Shown: positions 42,430 through 53,427 of the stretch, piece after piece
Layout: each line of letters begins with the position of its first letter
Numbering within the stretch: position 1 is the first letter of the stretch
Source of the DNA: Triatoma infestans
Lineage: Eukaryota; Arthropoda; Insecta; Hemiptera; Reduviidae
Direction: 5' to 3'
Assembly: GCA_011037195.1 (NCBI GenBank)
Contig: JAAEAF010014367.1
Coordinates: 124,001-188,000 of the forward strand
DNA: 64,000 nucleotides
The notes under the pieces: generated by a model
What the model was told of the DNA's origin: nothing
The model's input: the letters and a program-made list of their open reading frames with translations, nothing else
Database searches by the model: none
Position numbers and translations under genes: made by a program

Positions 42430-44130
42430 CTTGTCATAAAAAGAAGATGAGGGGTTATGATCCCTCTATGGGGAACTAGTAGGGAGCGCCCTCTGTCTCA
42501 ATCAATGAAGCTAGTTAAAGGTCTGTTTTTCAGGAAAAATGTTTCTAATAAGTAAAATAAACTCTCAAAAACCAAATCTGTGAAGAAGTACTTCCGGTCA
42601 AATTTGGAATTCTTCAATTTGGAGTTCCAGTGAGGCTTTCAATGTATAGTACCATAATATTATATAGGTGGTGGGAACACACAATGACTGATTTGCTACT
42701 TTAGAGGAAAGCTTAACATCACTTGTTGGTGTGGTTGTGGTTGGTTCTGCAGAGCTGGAAAGCATCAGAGATTTATTTCCCCTGATAGCCTGCTTCTTTT
42801 TGTAGTGGTCATCGACCGGTTTCGGACGTTCGCTCATCATCAAATAACTTGGTTATGTAGATTAATTGTTCAACATATTTATGTTGTGACGTAAAGTCAT
42901 GGAGTATGTAAGTGTTAGTAGTCGGGATAATAAAATTTCAATAATAGTTAAAGTAGTGCCGATATGATAGGTATCTCAGTAGAGGAAGCAGCGAGCTGTG
43001 GCTGTAGAATAGAAGCAGTAGTCAGTCTAAGCTTAGAGGGCGCCCTGATCAATCAGATGACGAAATTGAGAACGAGAAGCCGCTAGTTTTGAGATGAAAC
43101 TCAAAATATAATTTAATATAACTCAATTATTTAAGTAGACAACGGAGCTGAAAAGAAGTGAATCGCCCCCTAATATTTGGTCCAGCCACCCAAGAGGCTC
43201 TCCGCTTCATGCGAATCGCGCTTCGAGCAGAAAAGGTACTCTGTGTTGTCCGTCCAAGGTGTCTTCTTCCTCCTCTGTTAGTCCGTCTGTATCTATTCCA
43301 CAATGGCCCATGGCTGATACTTTCGTGTTATTTCGCTCGGGTATAAAAGTAATAAATAAAAATAATAAGATGGTATGGATAAATAATTATCAAAGTAAAA
43401 TCTCCTTCAAAAAACATACTTAAAGATACATATCCCCACTCGTTGATGTATCCATTTTTAAAGGAAACAATATGTCTTTAAAGGACCGAAACATTTCTTT
43501 TCCCATTCAGGTAGCAACACTTCTCTTAACCTAGTTAGGTCATAACAAAACACTTTTAAAATCCAGTGTATCAACTGAATTTGCTCTATACAAAATCTGA
43601 TGGTAATCACAAAAACATCCTGATGATGGGCGAACGCCCGAAACCGATAGTTGACCACAAAAAGAAGCAGACTATCAGGGGAAATATATCTCTGATGCTT
43701 AACGTTAATGTTCTGTTCTCCCAGAACATTCAAAAAATCAATTTTCACGGAAAAATATGTCAAATAGGAATTTTTGTATGTTGATAAAATATGAAGATAA
43801 AATTTGAAGTTTTAAGAAAATCTGTTGAAGTCGTTTGTCAACAAAATCACGAAAAATCATTAAAAAAAAAATTCAGTAAAGTCGTACTTCCGGTTAATGG
43901 ATTTTGAATAAAACCTATATGTTGTGTGTGGTGGCAGCACTTAAACAGAATATCAAGTTTGAGCTACCTGAGATATTTTGTGCTCAAAAAAAAACAACAT
44001 ACAATTCGCTAAAAACATATTTCTCGTACTGAAGGAACCTTGGTATCTGAAAAAAACTCAATTTCAAAATTTTGTTACATTGTAATACATTTTTCTCTTC
44101 AGTAAGACAAAGTATAAATCTGTTAGAATC
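42430..44130 (-). repeat. D repeat, minus-strand copy, split by an HF-A foldback
   Basis: Left part 42430-42719 (ACTTCCGGTCAAATTTGG, CTTTAGAGGAAAGC), right part 43706-44130 (GTCGTACTTCCGGTTAATGG, AACTCAATTTC, TTCAGTAAGACAAAGTA). The order matches other minus-strand copies. Confidence 0.55.
42720..43696. mobile_element. HF-A foldback element with unique centre, ~0.98 kb
   Basis: The left arm (about 42724-42850, minus) reads GGTTGGTTCTGCAGAGCTGG to the motif at 42816-42842. The right arm (about 43440-43696, plus) has ACATCCTGATGATGGGCGAA (43614-43633) and ends CTATCAGGGGAAATATATCTC. Between the arms lie ~590 bp without coding motifs. The flanks repeat GCTTAAC(A/G)T (42711-42719 and 43697-43705). 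Helix III of the right motif is mutated (ACCGATAG). Confidence 0.7.
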
Positions 44131-44404
44131 CTCATACATTTCTGTAATTGCCATTCTCTTATCTCTAATTGAAAATTTTTCATTTAGATTCCTTGATAAG
44201 ATGGCCTTTGTTCAATAACGCAACAACTGCTGCAGCTTAGGTTCATTGATGCTAGCAAGCATACGTCAGTGACGAAATCTTATAACGTATTACGTAAAAC
44301 TTATAACGAAATCTGAGGTCATTTCCGTTTCAATGGTGTCTTTGTGTTATAACGAAATCTGAGGTCATTTCCGTTTCAATGGTGTCTTTGTGTTGTGTCG
44401 TAAT

Positions 44405-44712
44405 GTAAGATGTAATAGCAACCAAAGAGAGTAAAGAGAAGAGAAACGAACCCAACCACTCTCTCGGAGTGGAGTGGGAGACATATATATATATATAGAG
44501 CGACGGACAGTTCAATATAGTTCACTATAGTTCATCATCTCGCCAGTCTCTTAGTGTCATTTTCATACCACTCTACCTTAACCATTCTCTATTGTAAAGT
44601 CCTGGCAGACAGTGTCTCATTATTATTATTATACATAGTTAACCAGTGTTAACCCAGTCTTCTTCTTTCATCTACCAGACCCAAAATTCTCTCCACCTAA
44701 CACATCCATTAT
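44405..44712 (-). repeat. R330 unit, minus strand
   Basis: From TGTAATAGCAACCAAAGAGAG through TCTCTCGGAGTGGAGTGGGAG, TTGTAAAGTCCTGGCAGACA and AACCAGTGTTAACCCAGTC to CTCTCCACC; same subfamily as the palindrome at 21694-22300. Confidence 0.75.
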
Positions 44713-46203
44713 AAAGATATATTAAAGTTTTTCAGAATTCTTATATTTGTCTATGGTGTTTAATTTGTTTTGTTAATTTTTTAAATTTTCTACTTGTTAT
44801 TCGTAGGATTAACAGTTTAATAAGGACTTTTTGTAGGTTTATGTCTAATCAAACCGTCTATTTTTATTAAAAAATTTTTTTTTTTATATTTAAGGCTTCA
44901 GAAATGATGTTACCTTGAAAGATGAAGAATTTAATCTGATTAGATAAGAAACCGATAAGTAGTAAAAATAAGACTGCCATCTGTGTAAATTTTGGAAATG
45001 AGTCTAAGAAGGATCAGTTAACAACACCGCCTTTTATCGCCTGTCATATACTGAGAGTTAAATCAATTCTACCCTTGAATGTTAGTTTGTACAGAAATTT
45101 TGTCAGCACTTTAGTATTTGACATATAAAAGTTGGTAGATAATTCCGTCATGACGTGTCCAAGTTCCAATGAAGCGGCTGACCAATACTAAATATTTCTG
45201 TTCAAAATTCACTTACACTATTGCGCAATCAACCAATTAGTTGAAACAGTATTGTTAAAACACAAGCAGTACGCAATTCACATTCCCAGTTTCTTAATTA
45301 TCTCGATAATTCAGGGTGATTAACAAATAGCAGTTTACCCAAAGTCATAGAATATAAAAGGGAACTTTCCCCTCTCCCTCCCCAAATTTTCCCTCTTAAT
45401 GGATTGGAAATTTCAGTCTTATATTCTATTTTCTCTATTTCTTTTGTTGTTTTTTTTCTTTCAACTTTAGTTTTTTGCTTTTTTTATTCTATATTTTCAT
45501 TGAAATATCTAATGAAAAGCCCAACTGACCTTTGCTATTGTCTTCCATAATCAAAGAGAAAGAAAAGAAAAGTCACTTACTTTAACACAGTAAAAGTAAA
45601 AGAAACAATACTCATCCAAGTCTGTCCATGACCAAAGTTCTAACAAAAATTGTGGATTGTGATCTTATATATTTATCTTTAAAGAAATCTTTTCGTAAAT
45701 ACTTTACTTGACAATTTTCTAGTTGTGTTTCTTCAACCAAGGAATCATGTTTTAGTATTCTAGCTTTGTGGAAAACAATAGCTAATCAAAGATGAGTTGC
45801 TGAAAAATGTGACATTGTTGTATTTAAGTTTGCTGCCATTTCATTTGCGTAAATAAAAAAAAATAGAAATCTAATGTTTCCGCAAATAGCCTTTGTGAAA
45901 AAAACAAAACATTTTGGCAGAATTCCAAGACTTTTGAGGCAAGGAACTGTAATGTATTTCATTTTTTTTTTTGTTATTCCTATTATAAATTAAAACTTTC
46001 AGAGGAAGATGTTATTACTTCTTTAGAATTGTTTTGAAAGGCTAATTAATTTTATAAAAGACACTGCTGGGCAAATTAACCACAAGTTCTTTTTTTTTTT
46101 AAATAAAAATTAGGACAATTGAAATTTATTTATTTCTTCTTATGTCAGCATCTTCTCTTTTCTCTTAATATTTGCCATTTATATCAAGACACTTTTCTTG
46201 ATA
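44713..46203. other. Non-coding DNA, nothing recognised
   Basis: AT-rich, with homopolymer T runs. No coding frame, splice-flanked exon or named repeat could be supported. Confidence 0.4.
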
Positions 46204-46479
46204 TTATTTCGCAATTATTTTATATATATGTATATATATATGTAGTTGGAGGCTAGCCAGCGTAAAATCCCGACTCTGGAAGACCGTTTTTTCGGGGGGG
46301 AGGATGCAATATTCTATTCTTGGCCGTAGATTTAGTGAAGTAGATGAGTCATAATCATCATAATTTTTTCCCTCAGGAACAAAGCTTTTAGGTTTGAATT
46401 GTGGACGGAACTTAGCTGGTAAGACTGCCTTCGTCACCTGACAGCCCACACATCTTTCCGATGTGCCCCCCCCCTTCAA
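46204..46479 (-). other. Unassigned open frame, possible coding fragment
   Basis: Unlike the AT-rich frames nearby, the minus-strand frame reads ERCVGCQVTKAVLPAKFRPQ followed by FKPKSFVPEGKNYDDYDSS, a composition like real protein. It lacks a clear start, upstream acceptor or downstream donor, and its last residues run into a (TA)n repeat. It could be a piece of host exon or of a retroelement; I do not recognise it. Confidence 0.3.
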
Positions 46480-46711
46480 TATGATGAAAAAGTGATTTAG
46501 GAATACATCACAGATAATTAACTTTTCTTTTTTTTTTTGCTATAGCTGACTAATTGAGATAATTTTTCTCATAAAATTAGTGGCTGAAGTTTTTTATTTT
46601 TATTTTTAGACTTTAAAATAAAAATAAAAAATATTATTGCCACTTTTCAATTAAGCAAATGTTTTTTTAAGTTTGGATGAATTGCTAAAAAAATATGAAT
46701 AATATATAATG

Positions 46712-47032
46712 AATGTGAGAAGGAGAGAGAATTAGAGAGAATGGATTTTATAGAAATAAACTAGATGATATGGTGAACACTGTATAATGAATAGAACACA
46801 TAAACTGCTTGGACATTATAGTTAATTTAGAAGTTAGTACCGAGAGAAATATAAAGAGACAGACTGGCTGAGTGATGTGAAGGTAGTAGGTTGCTGACTA
46901 GTTGTAAACTGGTCGTAAACTGTTCTGCTGTCACTCTATTTATATGAATCGAACACTCCAATCTAGTCTGGCCTAGGTGGGAAGTAATTAAATTTAATTC
47001 AGTAACTAAGTTCTTCTCCGCTCTTCGGATCC
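46712..47032 (+). repeat. R330 unit, plus strand
   Basis: From TGAATGTGAGAAGGAGAGAG to CTCTTCGGATCCTATGAAT, with GTGAACACTGTATAATG, CTGCTTGGACATTATA and CTAGTCTGGCCTAGG. ATGAAT occurs at both edges (46708-46713 and 47033-47038), a possible duplication. Confidence 0.7.
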
Positions 47033-48261
47033 TATGAATCTTTGATGTTTCCGGATTCCATTACAAATATTAAAGTAAAAACGAAAGATTAAAGATCATA
47101 AATTAACGATTTGTTTGAAAAAATGAAAGAATAAATTTAATATATCAGAAAACATAATATAATTTTGATTAACTTTAGGCTAATATTCTACAACCTTTTT
47201 TGAAGTTAACTTTCTCCTTTTCAATGGACGGACAACATTCTAGTGGTTAACGTACGTACATGTTTTACTTCTTTTAACCTTCTTAAATCCTTCTTTTTAA
47301 ACAGTTTCAGCTGTTATGGAAAAATTGTGGTGTGAAACACTCACACGGTTTTTCATTTGTTCTAACATAAATATAAAGGTTTTTTTTTTTGAAAAATATT
47401 TAAAATAAAAGTGATAACGTTTATATGTGTGTAATTAGCATAAATTTGTGTGGCTTTGGATAGAACAATATATATGATGTTGGTTTAAAACACAATTTTA
47501 TATTTTATTATGTAATTTCAGTATCGCTTTTACGGGAAAAGAGAGAGTGAGAGTGGGCGAGTGGGGGGGGCATCTATAGAAAACAATTTGTAACAATATT
47601 GTAAACAATTTTAGTAAATAGTTTTTGGTAAAGTAAATAAAATTAATAAGTAAAAAAAAAAAAAAAAATTAAACCTGTAAGCCTGAAGATGAATTAAAAT
47701 AAAATCGAAACCCGTCGTAAAAAAGTATAAAACTGTGTGGTTTGATAACTACCCGACATCAAATAATTATTAAAAGTGCTTTTCTTTTATATATATAAAA
47801 CTTCGAGAAAGTTTAAGAGTTTTTTAAATCATTTTCCATATCAATTCTGAGAGATCAATTTTATGCTATATAATAGTTTAGTTTTAGATTATATATATAT
47901 AAATAAATTGAAATAAGTTTTTAAAATTTTACTGTCCCTAACTGTTCAATGCATATTCGTGTCAAATTTTTGGAAAGTAAATTCACATCAAATATACACG
48001 TGAATAAGTCACTTGAATCTTTGTGAGAATTGTAGTAAATGGAAATTGTGTGAATGTTTCACCATAGAGACTTTTGTTATTTTAAAAATAAATTGTTCAC
48101 CATTTTGAACATAATAATTTTTTTCCACCAGTATTAGCAAGAAAGTTATGGTATACGGATGTTAGAAATATTATTTATTTTTTGAAAAAATAATCATGAG
48201 TGCCACGGGCAGCCAATGTGTGGACCTTAGTTCTAAATTCGTAATGGTATGTATGTAAGGC
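47033..48261. other. Non-coding DNA with a D-like end
   Basis: A D-repeat-like end (TTGTGGTGTGAAACACTCAC) is at 47326-47347. The rest holds GA- and A-runs and no gene. Confidence 0.4.
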
Positions 48262-48440
48262 ACCCTAAGGGGTATTATCTCAGTGGTTAGCGCATTGCCC
48301 TTAGATTTTCTCTTCCTAGGAGCCTTTACAGCTCACTGCCCGGTGATGGACAGTGTTGTCTGTAATAAGAGAACACTGTCCGGAGCTGTTGTGCACTGAG
48401 AAGGCTCCGGGCGCCAATGACCATAGATGTTGACGCGCCT
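48262..48440 (+). mobile_element. SINE-2 copy lacking its B box
   Basis: A box TATCTCAGTGG (48276-48286) is kept, but the sequence then jumps straight to CCCTTAGATTTTCTCTTCC, so the anticodon-to-B-box part is deleted. The body (GGTGATGGACAGTGTTGTC, GAACACTGTCCGGAG) matches the copy at 20462. Confidence 0.75.
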
Positions 48441-48629
48441 TAAATAATAATAAAAAATACATATGTGCAGAGTATTTGCCTGAACAGACAATACTGAAGA
48501 AATAGTTTCACTACTTAACAGTAAAACAGGCAGATTTTTATTAAAGAATAGTCAAAATTCAATACACCTAGACAAGGTGGGTTTAGTATAATACCTTGTC
48601 ACTTACTGCGCAATAGTACATAATAATGA

Positions 48630-48797
48630 ACAAAGGCTTGCCAGACGGCGATTATATTGCGGTACGTATGGTAAGCCACGCCGCAGTTCTCTCGCCTTTT
48701 AGTTCTGACCTACGCTACCTAGGTGCGCTACAAATGTAGCTTCCTATTTTTTTCTCACGATGCTGGTTCAACATCGATTTTGCTCTCACGGGAATAC
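48630..48797 (-). mobile_element. SINE-1 fragment (copy 4)
   Basis: Minus-strand body from TATTCCCGTGAGAGC through GAACCAGCATCGTGAG and CACCTAGGTAGCG to ATCGCCGTCTGGCAAGCC. The A box is missing because the copy stops at the B-box edge. Confidence 0.7.
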
Positions 48798-48949
48798 CTT
48801 ATATTAATTATTAAAACAACTGCCTCAGATTGAATATTTTGTTTGTAATTTTCTTATAACTTCTACTGTTTTGTTTATTGTTTGTGAAATATAATATGGT
48901 TTCCACCATAAGTCCTAAAGTAAAAAAAAAAGAAGTAAATATGATGATG

Positions 48950-49132
48950 TAATGCCTATATTTTCAGACATGTTCAGACTACCAAATTGGGTGTCGTCGA
49001 CGGGGACGGGAGCATATACTTTACTGTTAACATTTTTTAAAGTAATATAAATGTAGCATTTATAGGCGGGACTCAAAATTGGGGACCTCTTAGTTTTGAG
49101 TCCATGCTCATAACCATTACACCAAACCCGCC
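48950..49132 (-). mobile_element. tRNA-derived SINE, family SINE-3
   Basis: On the minus strand 49132-49064 looks like a tRNA: GGCGGGT at the 5' side pairs with CCCGCC at the 3' side, with A box TGGTGTAATGGTTA and a degraded B box TTTTGAGTCCC. An unrelated ~115-bp body follows (CCCGTCCCCGTCGACGAC). Only one copy was seen in this window, so the family status rests on structure. Confidence 0.55.
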
Positions 49133-49377
49133 TCTTCTGTCTTAAAATATATAATGGGATACTTTTCATTTTGCTAGCAGATCCAAACCCATATTACCAG
49201 GAAACGGGAAAACTAAGTATTTTATTTATAGTATGTATATAATCGATTTTTAATGTAATAACAAAAAATAAGTTCGATCCAAAATTTTGTTCGGATGAAT
49301 TTTTTCTTCAATTTTTAATATTTACCAACTATTTTGATCACCATAGCAATTAATAGTTATTAGTTATACTATATATA
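49133..49377. other. Short spacer, nothing recognised
   Basis: AT-rich DNA ending in an alternating TA stretch that supplies the target site of the palindromic MITE. Confidence 0.4.
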
Positions 49378-50271
49378 CAGGGTGTCTCAAGGTATATGGA
49401 TAACGACTTTTTCTCGGAAACTGAGATGGCTAGAAAAAAAAAACTAAAAAATACGTGTCCCCGTAGTTTTTTGTTAGAAAACCAAATTTAATTTGCAAAT
49501 ATGTTTTGGTGCTTCCAGAAGCGAGATACAGGCACCAGCTTCATTTTTTCAAATGGGGAGATGTGGTTTTTATTTAAGAAATAAATTCCTCTAGTTTTTA
49601 TAAGAAAAATTTACTTGCACGATTTTTTTCTGTGAGGGATATTTTACAAGTTATGAATGAAAACATGATTCCTATAAGAAATTTCAAAATGATATTATGA
49701 CGGTTTTTTGATTGAATAAGAAGAAAAGTAGTATTTTATTATAAATTTTACTCCTCATTAATTACAGATCTTGCTCGAACTGGTCCCCACCATTAGTGAT
49801 GCATACACATGATTTTTCCTGCCAATTGTATCTTTGGATCAAAGAAATACATCTCTAATGGTGGAGGCCAGTTCGAACAAGATCTGTAATTAATGAGGAG
49901 TAAAATTTATAATAAAATAGTACTTTTCTTCTTATTCAATTAAAAAACCGTTATAATATCATTTTGAAATTTCTTATAGGAATCATGTTTTCATTCATAA
50001 CTTGTAAAATATCGCTCAAAGAAAAGAAACCGTTCAAGTAAATTTTTCTTACAAAAAATAGAGGAATCTATTTCTTAAATAAAAACAACACCTCCCCATT
50101 TGAAAAAATGAAGTTGGTGCCTATATCTCGCTTCTGGAAGCACCAAAACAAATTTGCAAATTAAATTTGGATTTTTAACAAAAAACTAGGGGGACACCTA
50201 TTTTTTAGTTTTTTTCTAGCTATCTTAGTTTCCGAGAAAAAGTCGTTATCCATATAGCTTGGGACACCCTG
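49378..50271. mobile_element. Palindromic MITE, 894 bp, TA target site
   Basis: Two arms of about 420 bp (49378-49800 and 49855-50271) are reverse complements with few differences. The termini are CAGGGTGTCTCAAGGTATAT and its inverse ending GGGACACCCTG, each followed outward by TA, which fits a Tc1/mariner-type non-autonomous element. Shared internal blocks include GTTATCCATATA, TTCTGGAAGCACC and ACTCCTCATTAATTACAGAT. Only ~50 bp separate the arms. No transposase is encoded. Confidence 0.88.
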
Positions 50272-50772
50272 TATATAGGTATTATATTGTCTGGGAATGA
50301 TTATGATGATCGAAAATTGAACTTAAGAGAAAAATTGTACAGGTTTGACTGACATAGACTGACAGTGTGTTTGTTCAGGCAGCCAATCACATCTGTACGC
50401 ACGACTATCAAGGTCTTGATGTTGATTGCCGCTCTAAGATACATAACCTTTTTTTTTTATTTATTTTTTTTATTTTTTAATACTAAAATTAGCAGCAAAT
50501 AAGAGGATAACTTGTTTTTATGGAACCAATCAAAATCACCGGTCTTCAGAATATTTACTAAATATAAAACTTTTATAAAATAAAACAATTTAATACTCTT
50601 GATGTATTTATTTTTATTGAAATAGGATTATAAATAAAGGATATATTATTTGATAACAAAATATATTAACACAACAATTTTGTTTTTTGTTTTTTTTTTA
50701 TAAATATTTATGAACATAACTTTGATAAAATATTATTCTATTGAGAATTAGTGACAGTAAAACTTCTAAATA
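50272..50772. other. AT-rich DNA, nothing recognised
   Basis: No supported feature apart from the left copy of the 14-bp duplication AAAACTTCTAAATA (50759-50772). Confidence 0.4.
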
Positions 50773-50978
50773 TTTTTTCTTGTTTCCCTAACTCCTTTGT
50801 GCCTTTAGGCGTGGAGTAGCAGTCTCCTCGACCCAGCCCTTTCACATGTTTCGGTCCACTGACATTCTTTTCATTTCTGTATAGCATTTTACCCCTTGCC
50901 TGCCCGTTTTATGTGGGCTTGGGACATTGATCGCGGTCTCCCTCTGGGCCGCTTACCCATTGGGTATGGCTTCCAATA
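50773..50978 (-). mobile_element. Short 5'-truncated LINE tail (206 bp)
   Basis: A 14-bp direct repeat AAAACTTCTAAATA (50759-50772 and 50979-50992) flanks it, and the minus strand ends in an A-run. The minus-strand frame contains KRPRGRPRSMSQAHIKRAG and WKGWVEETATPRLK, like the basic C-terminus of insect endonuclease-reverse transcriptases. Confidence 0.75.
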
Positions 50979-51059
50979 AAAACTTCTAAATACATTACTT
51001 GCTAAATTGACAAAAACATATGAAAAATAAAATTAAGTAAACAAAAATAGCCATAAAAT

Positions 51060-51420
51060 ATATATGTGTGAGTGTGTGTGTGTGTGTGTTCGTATATATG
51101 TGAACAGTATGGCTCAAAAACCAAAAATCGCAGAACGTTCATACTTGGCATTGGTGGGTTAAAATACCTAACCCGAAGTACCACTTTACTGTATGGATTT
51201 CTCAGATTTTGGCGATTTTTCAAAAAACGGCTACAACGATTTTGATTAAAAAAAACAAAAAAACTGAGTATATTCACTAAACATACAATGAACTACAAAT
51301 TTTATTTGAAACTTTCCACCGGAAAAATTAATTTCTGATGGCTTTTGGGACATAGATTTTGTTCGATGTTAATGGAAATTTGCCGCCAACGGCGTACAAT
51401 AATTTTTTTTTTGAAGAGGG
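51060..51420 (+). repeat. D repeat, plus-strand fragment
   Basis: (GT)n then GTATGGCTCAAAAACCAAAAATCGC, CCCGAAGTACCACTTTACTG and TTTTTCAAAAAACGGCTAC follow the order of the copy at 15100-15300. Confidence 0.6.
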
Positions 51421-51791
51421 GTATTGTACTACCTTGATAACAATTTACTAATTTATTAGGCTGTGTACTAGGTGTAGAGAGAGGATAACTTATGCATTTT
51501 CTCCTCTCTCCGTCAGTCGCCATGTTAAGCTCGAAGGAGTCAATCGCTATCTTAGGCTCGCTTGAGTAAGTTGCTATGCAACACTCGCTGGAAAAAGTTG
51601 TAGTGCAGAAGCAAATCTGTCAATACAATCATGCCATTTAGGTTGCTCTTAATTGTGAAAACTCAAATTTGTTATTTCTGGTTTTCCTGGGTAGTGTTAA
51701 TAAATCGGTCTTTTGTCGAGTAAGCGGCTCCGGTTTTCTCGGACCTGCATAGGTTTGGTATTTTATCCGTCGTAGCATGCATATTGGTTTT

Positions 51792-51833
51792 GTTTCTGAC
51801 CGGTTTCGGATTTTCATCCATCGTCAGAGCAAA
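51792..51833 (-). ncRNA. Hammerhead-ribozyme-like motif (HF-B, left arm)
   Basis: On the minus strand: UUUGCU, core CUGACGA, one extra U, helix II GGAU-GAAA-AUCC, core GAA, helix III ACC/GGU without loop, C17-like base, then AGAAAC, which pairs partly with UUUGCU as helix I. All core bases fit CUGANGA...GAAA. Confidence 0.6.
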
Positions 51834-52758
51834 TTCACCAATTTCGTGTAGAGAGTTCACTTAAACGAAATGTTTTTGTTAGTTTCATCCTTGTTGTTTG
51901 TATATATATGGGAAGGTTATAAGGTGTGTGTGTTTCATGACAAAGTGGAATTATTATAAATTATGATTAGACATTAGAAAGTAGGGGTATAATAAACATG
52001 AGCGTGTATAATAAGCATGTTTTGAAGAATACTCTATAACCAAATTTTAATAGTATTGTTAAGCATGCTCAGTGTTTTATCAAGTCATGTGATGTTATTT
52101 CAAGCGTAAACTGTACTAATATAAATAGATAAATTTTAAAGAAAGGAATGCAAAGATTATGGACAGTCAAAAGCTTGTACAAGTAATAAATAACTGTGAA
52201 ATACAAGCAGGGTTAACACAAGAAATATGTAATGTAATTTATTGATATGTAAGAAGGTTGGCAGAAAACAGCAAATTGGAGATGATATTAAAATAAATAG
52301 TAAAAAGGAAATCAAATGTCGCATTAGAATTTATCATACTTATTTTAAAATTTATGTTTAAATTACATTAAGAATATGTTGAGAGAGGTGTGGTGGCATT
52401 TGTAAAGGTATTTTTAATAAGGCACGGTAGGAGATTTTAAAAATATATCATGCAAATAATCTGTATTTTAATCTGGGAAAAAAGAAAATTTGGTTTCACA
52501 GGTTAGAATTTAACAACGGTACACTGAGCACGCTTAACAACACTATTAAAATTTAGTTTTAAAGTATTCTTCAAAACATGCTATTTATTATACAGTACTT
52601 TCTAATGTCTAATCATAATTAATAATAATTCCACTTTGTCATGAAACACACACACATAGTAACATAACCTTATAACCTTCCCACATATATACAACCAAGA
52701 AGTGTGAGTCTAAACGAAACATTTCGATGAAGTGAACTCTCTGCACAAACTTGGTGAA

Positions 52759-52800
52759 TTTGCTCTGACGATGGATGAAAATCCGAAACCGGTCAGGAAC
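52759..52800 (+). ncRNA. Hammerhead-ribozyme-like motif (HF-B, right arm)
   Basis: On the plus strand: UUUGCU, CUGACGA (52765-52771), extra U, GGAU-GAAA-AUCC (52773-52784), GAA, ACC/GGU (52788-52793), C (52794), AGGAAC. It is the inverse partner of the left-arm motif and is equally intact. Confidence 0.6.
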
Positions 52801-52886
52801 AAAACCAATAAGCATGCTACGATGGATAAAATACCGGATGTTATCCAGCATTGCGGACCCACCCACATTTTCAACCGAATAGGTTT

Positions 52887-53427
52887 ATTGTAAAATCACA
52901 TGGTTGTTTCTTACGATTAGTTTCCTGCTTTGCAGCTACTGGGAGCCCATTTAATTATTATCTGCAATCATCAGTCAGGTAGCAGTGTATTGAGTCAAGA
53001 CTCAAGAGTTAGAGGCACTCAAGGATTATTTCCTTATTCCTATTTTTTCCTCTCCCCTTATGGGCGGGCAGTGGGCTAAGGGCAATGGATTTTCCAACAT
53101 TAGTAACAAGTATTCTGCGTTTCAAGGAAGCGCCATTCCTTTGGCTTATTGAAAGTGATAATAAATAATATTTGCTACCTATTGTTAAATTTGATTTATG
53201 CATTCATTTATTCTAATATAATTTAATATTTCAATTTTCCACCTGCTTAACTAAATATATTCTATTATATACAGTCCACTGAGTATTTTTCACTTAATTT
53301 ATAGTTTTATTTTTGCTGTTTTTTTTATTAAAAGAGCCCACCGAGGATCTCATCTCAATATTTTATTTCATTTTTCCTGTATTTATTATACTGATTTCCT
53401 GTAAAATGCTATTTTAGTTAATTGTAC
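52887..53427. other. Non-coding DNA, nothing recognised
   Basis: A short frame at 53009-53203 has no motif. From about 53330 the sequence resembles a D repeat in plus orientation, which continues beyond the LINE fragment. Confidence 0.4.

Larger units (their letters stand above)
51757..52878. mobile_element. HF-B foldback element with two intact hammerhead motifs
   Basis: The arms (about 51757-52075 and 52505-52870) are inverted repeats of roughly 320 bp: GCATGCATATTGG..., GACATTAGAAAGTA, GCATGTTTTGAAGAATACT and TTAAGCATGCTCAGTG recur in inverse order on the right. The left arm has a motif on the minus strand, the right arm on the plus strand. The 430-bp centre is AT-rich and non-coding. ATAGGTTT at 51749-51756 and 52879-52886 may be the duplication; the outer boundary is less certain than for the other foldbacks. 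Confidence 0.75.

Noticed and set aside
43158..43346. 62-residue plus-strand frame
   Set aside because: No recognisable motif and no splice or start context; lies in the non-coding centre of a foldback.
42860..43380. LTR or host promoter between the HF-A arms
   Set aside because: TGTTGTGACG and GGTATAAAAG look suggestive, but no matching boundaries, duplication or second copy was found.
51002..51277. 91-residue minus-strand frame with a His-Thr repeat
   Set aside because: The repeat is a translated (GT)n microsatellite in a D-repeat copy.
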